A DNA stretch of 5,505 bases, from contig JAAERC010000050.1 in assembly GCA_024230695.1 (NCBI GenBank), positions 1 to 5,505 on the forward strand. The letters are read 5' to 3'. Each line of letters begins with the position of its first letter. Position 1 is the stretch's first letter. Shown piece by piece: positions 1 through 5,505 of this stretch. The notes beneath the pieces were generated by a model. It saw nothing but the letters and a program-made list of their open reading frames with translations. It ran no database searches and had not been told where the DNA came from. Position numbers and translations under genes: made by a program. Source of the DNA: Candidatus Zixiibacteriota bacterium. Its GTDB lineage: Bacteria > Zixibacteria > MSB-5A5 > GN15 > PGXB01.

Positions 1-680
1 GTGTTACCGCTAATTATAAAATACAATTCGATCATAGAACATTACGTTTAGTCGCGGCGGGTTTATGGATCACGGAAAATAGCTCAGCATCTAATTCGTA
101 TCTAACTGGTTTTCAGGCAATGTTGACTCATGATTTTATTAATCAAGAAGGTAATGTAACATTTGGAGCTTCATACTTTTTGTATAGTAATGTAAAAGGT
201 GTCCCGGCCTTTTATTATTCTATTGATGGTAAAGGCAATTCGGTAACACCGGGAAGTTCCAACTATCTAAGACATTATATGACCGACTTCAGGCTTGTTG
301 ATGGTTTTACAGAGATCAATTTCAAAATGGGAAAAACGCCCTTTACTATAATTGGAAACTATGTTCACAATATCGCCGCAGATAGTCTCAATAATGGCTG
401 GTTGGCTGGCTTGTGTATTGGTAAAATCAATGAACCGGGTTCATGGGCATTTAGATATAACTATCGCAGTCTCGAGGCTGATGCTGTTGTCGGCGCTTTT
501 ACCAATTCCGATTTTGGAGGAGGTGGAACCGATGCCAAAGGTCATGAAGCCGGTGGGAGCTATCAGTTTAGCCCGAACAGTACAATTGCTATAACATATT
601 TTAATAATCAAATCGGGTTGAAATCTGCCAGTAAAACTGATTATCAAAAATGGCAGGTAGATTTAAAATTCAAGTTTTAG
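1..680 (+). CDS. Putative outer-membrane porin (Porin_5-like), C-terminal part, 5' end missing
   Basis: This is the C-terminal part of a beta-barrel porin, which would sit in the outer membrane and let small solutes diffuse through. The frame is open from base 3 with no stop, so the gene begins left of the window; the ATG at 120 lies in mid-strand sequence and is not taken as the start. There are 225 visible codons before the TAG at 678-680. The sequence shows alternating polar and hydrophobic strands rich in Gly, Tyr, Phe and Asn, as in YVHNIAADSLNNGWLAGLCIG at 360-422 and the turn motif DFGGGGTDAKGHEAGGSY at 510-563. It ends in KFKF, an aromatic-ended final strand of the kind recognised by the Bam machinery. 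The pattern 'GxxxGxxxxPGxWxFxYxYRxxEaDAVVGAFTxSDFGxGGTDxKGH' matches what I know of the putative porin family PF16930. The transported solute cannot be inferred. The family call is from memory of the motif pattern, not from a search. Confidence 0.82.
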   Translation, partial: VTANYKIQFDHRTLRLVAAGLWITENSSASNSYLTGFQAMLTHDFINQEGNVTFGASYFLYSNVKGVPAFYYSIDGKGNSVTPGSSNYLRHYMTDFRLVDGFTEINFKMGKTPFTIIGNYVHNIAADSLNNGWLAGLCIGKINEPGSWAFRYNYRSLEADAVVGAFTNSDFGGGGTDAKGHEAGGSYQFSPNSTIAITYFNNQIGLKSASKTDYQKWQVDLKFKF

Positions 681-713
681 GTTGCTATTCGGGCCGTCAT
701 TTCATAAATTGAA

Positions 714-738
714 AAGCCTATTATATCGTGACAGGCTT
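714..738 (+). terminator. Weak hairpin downstream of the porin gene, possible terminator
   Basis: AAGCCT at 714-719 is the exact reverse complement of AGGCTT at 733-738, with a 13-base AT-rich loop. It begins 34 bases after the porin stop, where a terminator would be expected. The stem is only six base pairs and is followed by CGTAATAAATATT rather than a run of T, so a classic intrinsic terminator is not supported. It could be a weak terminator, an mRNA 3'-end structure or chance. Confidence 0.2.
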
Positions 739-782
739 CGTAATAAATATTATGGTCTTGTAAAGAGTTCGGATAAAAAATA

Positions 783-3700
783 ATGAGTAACTCGGATTCT
801 GAACATAATTGGACACAGCATCTTTTCAACATTGCTCCAGTAGGCATGGCTCTGGTTCGCAATCGAGTTTTTACAAATGTGAATCAAAGGTTTTGCGAAC
901 TCTTTGGTTATGCAAGAGAAGAATTAATCGGCCAAGAAACAAGGATGTGTTATTCCGACCAAAACGAATTTGAACGAGCTGGGCGACTGTTATATGAACA
1001 AATAGGTAAAACTGGACAAGCCAATTTGGAGGTTCGTGGAAAAAGAAAAGACGGGACTATTATTGACATTCTTTTAAGCACATCGATATTTGACAATTCG
1101 GATAAAGAAAACGAGTTTGCTTTTGCGGTAATTGATATATCTGAACGTAAAAAAGCAAAGCAAAAATTGATCAATGAAAAAGAATTTACTGAAACTGCTA
1201 TAAATGCTCAAATCGATACCTTGTTTATTTTTGATCCATCAACTGGCAAACCTATCAGGTGGAACGATGCCTTTTCCCGTATTAGCGGTTTTAGTGACGA
1301 AGAAATTGCCTTAAAAAAAGCTCCGGATGATTGGTATGATGAGGAAGATATTAAAAAGATATCAAGCTATCTTGATGATATATCAAGAGAGGGACATACC
1401 ACCGTTGAAATGTCGCTAATAACTAAAGATAATAAACGCATTCTCACTGAATATCAAGCATCATCAATTCATGATGAATTTGGAAATCCCAAATATGTCA
1501 TTGCCATCGGTCGAGACGCAACCCGGCGGCGGCAAACCGAGAAAAAACTGGAAAGTGAACAGTATTTCAGTGAATCAATTATTCAAACCTCCCCCGCTTA
1601 TTTTGTTGCTATTGATGGCAACGGCAATACCAAAGTAATGAATCAGACGATGTTGAAGGCCCTTGGATATAATGCTGAGGAAGTTATTGGGGCGGATTAT
1701 TTATCGACTTTTATCCCTCAAAAGGATCATGAATTACTCTCGAAGGTTTTTGCCAAGCTGGTAAACCTTAATGAAGCAACTGTAAATGAGAATAGCATAT
1801 TAACAAAGGACGGCCGGGAACTTATTGTGGAATGGCATGGTCAGCCTGTTTATGATTCCGATGGCCGCTTTGACTTCTTCTTTGGGGTTGGAATTGACAT
1901 CACCGAACGTAAAAAAGCTGAGGAAGAAATCACAAAATTTAAGACGATTTCTGATCGGGCTAATTATGGGACTGCCATTGCAGATTTTGAAGGGAATATC
2001 ATTTACATCAATGAATGCTTTGCGAGAATGCATGGATTAGAGATCAATGAGGTAATCGGAAGGCATCTTTCGATATTTCATACTGACCAACAAATGCCGG
2101 ATGTAAATCGACTTAATAAAGAACTTATTGAAAAAGGTTTTTACCCTTCCACAGAGATTTGGCATAAAAAGAAAGACGGCTCAGTCTTTCCCACCATGAT
2201 GAACGCGACAATTATAAAAAACGAAATTAACAAACCACTTTTTATCTCGGCATCGGCAATTGACATCACCAAACGCAAAATTGCAGAAGCTGAGCTCCGG
2301 ACTGCGCAACATTTTAGTGAATCAATTATTGATAGTCTGCCGGGATTATTTTATATCATCGACCAGAACACGACTCAATTTATTCGACGGAATGACGCCT
2401 GGGTTAAAATCGCCGGGTATTCTGATAAGGAGATAGATTCAATGACCGCGCTTGATTTTTTCGCTGAAGGCGCGGAAAGAGATAAATGCGCTCAAAGAAT
2501 ACAAGAAGTTTATAAAACCGGTTATTCTACAATGGAGAATAATCTTTTAACAAAAAACGGAATAAAGATCCCATATTATTTAACCGGTCGTAAAGTAGTT
2601 ATTAATAACAAAACCTACCTGGTTGGTATGGGAATTGATATCACTGAGCGCAAGCTGGCAGAAGATGCCCAACGTGAGAGTGAAAAGAAGTATCGTTTGC
2701 TTGTGGAGAACCAGACAGATTTACTTATTAAAGTAGATACTGAAGGTAGATTCCAGTTTGTCAGTCCTTCATATTGTAAACTTTTTGGCAAGACTGAAGA
2801 AAAATTGATAGGCAATACATTTATGCCTTTGGTTCATGAGGATGATCGCGAAATAACTACCCAAGAGATGGAAAAAATATATCATCCTCCATATACAGCC
2901 TATATTGAACAACGCGCTAAAACCAAAGATGGTTGGAGATGGCTGGGATGGATGGAAACCGCCATACTTGATGATAATGATAATGTGATATCTATCATCG
3001 GGGTTGGCCGTGATATAACCAAACGTAAAAAAATGGAAAAAGCTCTTAAGAAAAGTGAGGCAGATCTACGTAATATTCTTGAGCACAGTACTAACGCCTT
3101 CTATTCGCATACACCTGATCATATTATAACTTACTTTAGCCCTCAGATAGAGCAACTTCTTGGATATACGCCAGAAGAGGCGATGATTAAATGGACTTTG
3201 CTCACCTCAGATAACCCTATTAACGAAGACGGTTTCGAGAAAACTGTTGCGGCAATAAAAAGTGGCAAGACACAACCACCATACGAATTGGAACTACTTC
3301 ATAAAAATGGTAGTAGGGTGATTGTGGAGGTTAGAGAAGCTCCACTTATAAAAGATGGAAAAACGACTGCAATCGTTGGCGCGCTGGCCGATATTACTGA
3401 ACGAAAGCAGGCAGAGAAGGCATTACAGGAAAGCGAGACATATCTTCAAAGTCTATTTCGAGCGGCTCCAATAGGTATCGGGGTAGTTGTTGATCGAATA
3501 TTATTTCGGGTCAACGAAAGAATGTGTGAAATGATTGGATACTCACAGCAAGATCTAATAGGAAAAACATCACGTATTTTATATCCAACTGACGAGGAGT
3601 TTAAGTTTGTAGGAAAAGAGAAATACGCTCAGATAAAAAAATATGGCACAGGAACTGTTGAGACTCACTGGAAGCATAAAGACGGTCATATTATTGATGT

Positions 3701-5087
3701 CTTACTTAGTTCAACTCCTCTTGAGATCAACGATTTGTCCGTAGGAGTTACCTTTACGGCTCTTGATATTACGGACCGTAAGCTAGCCGAGCAGGCCTTA
3801 TTTGAGAGGGAGCGCACCCTTGAAGCGCTTATCAACGCGCCTACCGAATCGTCAATCCTATTTGATACCAAAGGCAAAATTCTGGCCATCAATAGAATTG
3901 GGGCCAAACGGCTTGGCAAAACAGAAGCTGATTTTATTGGTAAGGATATATTTAATTATCTCCCATCAAAACTTGCAAAATCAAGAAAAGCCAAAGGAAA
4001 TCGGGTGGTACAAACAGGTCAACCGATTCGTTTCCAAGATGAATTAAACGGCAGATATTTTGATAATAGTATTTACCCGGTTTTTAATGATAATGATGAA
4101 GTAACGGCACTTGCGATGAATACTCGAGATATCACCAGACACAGACAGGCCGAAGTAATGTTACGGTCAATTGTTGAAGGAACGGCCGAAGCAACCGGTC
4201 AAGACTTTTTTAACAGATTAGTTGAGCATCTGGCAACCTCTCTTAACTGCCGGCATGCTGTTATTGGAGTTTTGGATAAATTGAAGCCGGAAAATATTAC
4301 AACGATTTCTTATTGGAACAGAGATAATATCGCAAAAAACTTCTCCTTTGATATTGAAGGAACTCCCTGTGAGAATATTGAAGATAGAAATATCTGTTTT
4401 TACCAATCGCAGGTATCGAAAAAATACCCAAATGATAAATGGTTGACTAAAAATAAAATAGAGGCTTACCTTGGAGTTCCGATACTTGACGGCAAAGGAG
4501 AGCCGATCGGTATTCTGGTCGTTATGGATACGAGAGAATTTTCGGATGATTTGATTGATGGTGCCCATTCGCTTATGACAATTTTTTCATCACGGGCCGC
4601 GGCGGAATTAGAGCGAATAAACGCCGAGGATAATCAAAAAGCTATCGCCAATCGGCTTAGGGAAGAACAAAACGCGTTGCGTAACAAGAATATAGCATTA
4701 AAGCAGATACTGGAACATATGGAAACCGAAAAAATAGATTTTAGGCATGAAATCTCAGCAAGTATCGAACAAGCCTTGATGCCATTTGTTAAGAAATTGT
4801 ACAAAAAGGATGGGGGGCTGTCCCAGAAAGACTTTGAGCAATTCGAAGATATCATTAAATCTATAACTGGCACAGAGATAGATGATTTTAAGGCCAATTA
4901 TTCAAAGCTGACATCGAGAGAGATGGATATTTGCGATTTAATCAAAAAAGGAAACTCATCGCAGGAAATCGCCGATGCTCTACATTTATCAATACAAACG
5001 ATTCAAAAACATAGAAGTTCTATTCGTAAAAAGCTTCAAATAAAAAACAAAGAAATCAATCTCCCGGCCTATTTGCGCTATAAATAA
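783..5087 (+). CDS. Multi-PAS/GAF sensor protein with C-terminal LuxR-type DNA-binding domain
   Basis: A 1434-residue soluble protein, likely a cytoplasmic one-component transcription regulator. Nine PAS domains follow each other at about residues 10-122, 132-249, 258-376, 383-498, 508-623, 632-748, 757-874, 884-999 and 1006-1120. Each ends in a DIT-E-R-K type linker (for example IDITERKKAEEE at 371-382). A GAF domain covers about 1128-1276 and carries GTPC at 1193-1196 and the ending RAAAELER. A predicted helical or coiled-coil stretch spans about 1277-1370. A LuxR-type helix-turn-helix covers about 1374-1434, with the family's hallmark residues E1380, G1390, I1396-A1397, T1406, H1410 and K1417-L1418. 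I see no signal peptide, membrane helix, histidine kinase H-box or ATPase, receiver, GGDEF or EAL motif. The ATG at 783 is the first possible start: an in-frame TAA lies at 774-776, and the next Met (residue 23) would cut into PAS 1. The ribosome-binding site is weak. Ligands and target genes are unknown. The PAS, GAF and HTH calls are firm; the regulator role is inferred from architecture. Confidence 0.95.
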   Translation: MSNSDSEHNWTQHLFNIAPVGMALVRNRVFTNVNQRFCELFGYAREELIGQETRMCYSDQNEFERAGRLLYEQIGKTGQANLEVRGKRKDGTIIDILLSTSIFDNSDKENEFAFAVIDISERKKAKQKLINEKEFTETAINAQIDTLFIFDPSTGKPIRWNDAFSRISGFSDEEIALKKAPDDWYDEEDIKKISSYLDDISREGHTTVEMSLITKDNKRILTEYQASSIHDEFGNPKYVIAIGRDATRRRQTEKKLESEQYFSESIIQTSPAYFVAIDGNGNTKVMNQTMLKALGYNAEEVIGADYLSTFIPQKDHELLSKVFAKLVNLNEATVNENSILTKDGRELIVEWHGQPVYDSDGRFDFFFGVGIDITERKKAEEEITKFKTISDRANYGTAIADFEGNIIYINECFARMHGLEINEVIGRHLSIFHTDQQMPDVNRLNKELIEKGFYPSTEIWHKKKDGSVFPTMMNATIIKNEINKPLFISASAIDITKRKIAEAELRTAQHFSESIIDSLPGLFYIIDQNTTQFIRRNDAWVKIAGYSDKEIDSMTALDFFAEGAERDKCAQRIQEVYKTGYSTMENNLLTKNGIKIPYYLTGRKVVINNKTYLVGMGIDITERKLAEDAQRESEKKYRLLVENQTDLLIKVDTEGRFQFVSPSYCKLFGKTEEKLIGNTFMPLVHEDDREITTQEMEKIYHPPYTAYIEQRAKTKDGWRWLGWMETAILDDNDNVISIIGVGRDITKRKKMEKALKKSEADLRNILEHSTNAFYSHTPDHIITYFSPQIEQLLGYTPEEAMIKWTLLTSDNPINEDGFEKTVAAIKSGKTQPPYELELLHKNGSRVIVEVREAPLIKDGKTTAIVGALADITERKQAEKALQESETYLQSLFRAAPIGIGVVVDRILFRVNERMCEMIGYSQQDLIGKTSRILYPTDEEFKFVGKEKYAQIKKYGTGTVETHWKHKDGHIIDVLLSSTPLEINDLSVGVTFTALDITDRKLAEQALFERERTLEALINAPTESSILFDTKGKILAINRIGAKRLGKTEADFIGKDIFNYLPSKLAKSRKAKGNRVVQTGQPIRFQDELNGRYFDNSIYPVFNDNDEVTALAMNTRDITRHRQAEVMLRSIVEGTAEATGQDFFNRLVEHLATSLNCRHAVIGVLDKLKPENITTISYWNRDNIAKNFSFDIEGTPCENIEDRNICFYQSQVSKKYPNDKWLTKNKIEAYLGVPILDGKGEPIGILVVMDTREFSDDLIDGAHSLMTIFSSRAAAELERINAEDNQKAIANRLREEQNALRNKNIALKQILEHMETEKIDFRHEISASIEQALMPFVKKLYKKDGGLSQKDFEQFEDIIKSITGTEIDDFKANYSKLTSREMDICDLIKKGNSSQEIADALHLSIQTIQKHRSSIRKKLQIKNKEINLPAYLRYK
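810..4142 (+). repeat. Tandem array of nine PAS-domain coding units (about 375 bp period)
   Basis: The Asp of the DIT/DIS/DAT linker motif that closes each PAS domain falls at residues 118, 245, 372, 494, 619, 744, 870, 995 and 1116, giving steps of 127, 127, 122, 125, 125, 126, 125 and 121. Base positions of the nine units are about 810-1148, 1176-1529, 1554-1910, 1929-2276, 2304-2651, 2676-3026, 3051-3404, 3432-3779 and 3798-4142. The units are diverged, so this is a protein-level repeat and not a satellite. They fall into recognisable PAS subtypes: units 1 and 8 are clearly alike, and units 2, 3 and 5 share an F-[ST]-E-[ST]-[AI]-I opening. None shows the flavin-binding cysteine motif of LOV domains, so ligands are not evident. 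Confidence 0.9.
4164..4610 (+). other. GAF domain within the large regulator
   Basis: Residues about 1128-1276 form a GAF domain of the kind often found after PAS domains. Seen in sequence: EGTAEATGQDFFNRLVEHLA at the start, the GTPC signature at 1193-1196, YLGVPILDGKGEPIGILVV around 1229-1247, and RAAAELERIN at the end. This GAF subtype usually binds a small molecule or acts as a dimerisation and signal-relay module. Which applies here cannot be told. Three cysteines (1156, 1196, 1205) lie inside the domain. Confidence 0.85.
4902..5084 (+). other. LuxR/FixJ-type helix-turn-helix DNA-binding domain of the large regulator
   Basis: Residues about 1374-1434 match the four-helix LuxR-type DNA-binding fold. 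LTSRE at 1376-1380 forms the first helix cap, IKKGNSSQEIADAL holds the scaffold helix, and SIQTIQKHRSSIRKKL is the recognition helix. The tail KNKEINLPAYL after the recognition helix is characteristic of a PAS-linked subgroup that I associate with Desulfobacterota-type proteins. The domain lies at the very C-terminus, as usual for the family, and all usual conserved positions are kept, so DNA binding is likely retained. Confidence 0.9.
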
Positions 5088-5210
5088 GCAAAATACCGCC
5101 TACCCATTTTATACCCATTAATTCCATCTGGCGTAAAATTCAAATAATGCCGTTTATAGTATTGAAGATTATATAAGGGAAGAAACGTCGTATTGTTGGA
5201 GCGAAAGAAT
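5088..5210 (+). other. Intergenic gap with no convincing terminator or promoter
   Basis: This 123-base AT-rich gap separates the regulator from the next gene. It holds an 8-base direct repeat, TACCCATT, at 5101-5108 and 5112-5119. It also has an imperfect inverted pair, TACCGCC at 5094-5100 against GGCGTA at 5130-5135, too weak to call a terminator. TATAGT at 5155-5160 and TATAAG at 5172-5177 resemble a sigma-70 -10 box, but neither has a matching -35 box at 16-18 bases. The second gene could have its own promoter here or be read through from the first. Confidence 0.3.
5198..5201 (+). promoter_or_regulatory. Shine-Dalgarno site of the GIY-YIG-like gene
   Basis: GGAG ends nine bases before the ATG at 5211, a normal Shine-Dalgarno spacing. 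It decides the start of the downstream gene: the frame has a TGA at 5163-5165 and no other ATG in between. It contrasts with the weak GGA at 771-773 before the large regulator. Confidence 0.6.
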
Positions 5211-5505
5211 ATGACAAACGGTCAAAAAAAATTACCATTCACCCAGTTAATGGTGAGCATTATGCCCAAGAAACAAGGTATATACACATTATGGAATAGA
5301 AGTGGGAAGGTAATTTTTATTGGCATTGCAAACAAACCAAATAGCTTGTATAACGAACTTAAGCATCATTTTGACAGTAAACATTCTGTTTCAATTGATG
5401 GAATTTATGATTTTCAAGTGAATGTATGTAATAACCCGGAAGATATGCAAAAACAACTTTTGACGGTTCATAAAAATGATCATGGATATCTTCCGGATTA
5501 TAATA
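5211..5505 (+). CDS. GIY-YIG-like domain protein, N-terminal part, 3' end missing
   Basis: The frame opens at an ATG behind a good Shine-Dalgarno and stays open for 98 codons to the right edge, so the gene is truncated by the window. The visible protein has GIYTLWNRSGKVIFIG at residues 23-38. The 13-residue step from GIY to FIG is exactly that of GIY-YIG nuclease domains such as the one in UvrC. A helix follows (SLYNELKHHF, 45-54), then a strand region, and GYLPDYN at 92-98, which resembles the '(G)xLPxYN' end of these domains. In UvrC-like alignment the catalytic Arg position is Leu46 and the metal-binding Glu position is Gln80, so nuclease activity looks lost. I saw no signal peptide. Its partner or role is unknown; a nucleic-acid-binding or structural role is possible. 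The fold call comes from motif spacing and could be tested by structure prediction. Confidence 0.65.
   Translation, partial: MTNGQKKLPFTQLMVSIMPKKQGIYTLWNRSGKVIFIGIANKPNSLYNELKHHFDSKHSVSIDGIYDFQVNVCNNPEDMQKQLLTVHKNDHGYLPDYN

Noticed and set aside
709..753. Possible sigma-70 promoter before the regulator (TTGAAA at 709-714, TATTAT at 748-753)
   Set aside because: The two boxes are 33 bases apart, about twice the usual spacing, and neither has a proper partner at 16-18 bases.
677..862. Minus-strand 61-codon frame covering the gap between porin and regulator
   Set aside because: It overlaps the porin stop and the start of the regulator, has no visible ribosome-binding site support or recognisable motif, and looks like chance.
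810..4142. LOV-type photosensor or heme-binding PAS among the nine units
   Set aside because: No unit has the GxNCRFLQ flavin-cysteine motif, and no heme-ligand pattern could be assigned with confidence.
4218..4568. Minus-strand open frame of 116 codons inside the GAF coding region
   Set aside because: It lies wholly antisense to a strongly supported GAF domain, its translation has no recognisable motif, and similar antisense open frames occur along the rest of this AT-rich gene.
5101..5119. Direct repeat TACCCATT twice, 11 bases apart
   Set aside because: Two 8-base copies in AT-rich intergenic DNA could be chance. The 11-base period would fit an operator on one DNA face, but there is no promoter to relate it to.
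5094..5135. Inverted pair TACCGCC / GGCGTA as a terminator for the large gene
   Set aside because: The match needs a bulge, the loop is about 29 bases, and no T run follows.

Overview
The window is an AT-rich bacterial segment, roughly 40% GC by eye. Three protein genes lie on the plus strand: the 3' end of an outer-membrane porin, one very large complete regulatory gene, and the 5' start of a small GIY-YIG-like gene. No RNA gene, CRISPR array, insertion sequence or attachment site was seen. The outer-membrane barrel points to a Gram-negative-type cell. The style of the PAS and GAF domains and of the LuxR-type C-terminus resembles proteins I associate with Desulfobacterota and with candidate phyla such as Zixibacteria. 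That placement is inference from protein style; the window cannot fix the taxon.

Region by region: bases 1-680 hold the last 225 codons of a putative porin (Porin_5-like), ending in a terminal Phe. Bases 681-782 are a short intergenic gap with several in-frame stops and one weak hairpin. Bases 783-5087 encode a 1434-residue soluble protein with nine consecutive PAS domains, a GAF domain, a predicted helical or coiled-coil segment and a C-terminal LuxR-type helix-turn-helix. It has no histidine kinase, receiver, GGDEF, EAL or membrane segment. Bases 5088-5210 are a second short gap without a convincing terminator. At 5211 a new gene starts behind a good Shine-Dalgarno sequence and runs off the right edge. 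Its 98 visible residues have the GIY...YIG spacing but appear to lack the catalytic Arg and the metal-binding Glu.

Working together: the large protein is best read as a cytoplasmic one-component regulator in which ligand or redox sensing by PAS and GAF domains is coupled directly to DNA binding. Its targets and ligands cannot be read from the sequence. Nothing shows that the porin or the GIY-YIG-like gene is functionally linked to it; both gaps are about 100-120 bases, so separate transcription units are plausible. The points most worth a second look are the extreme and regular PAS array with evidence of internal duplication, the conserved-looking helical module before the helix-turn-helix, and the seemingly inactive GIY-YIG domain.
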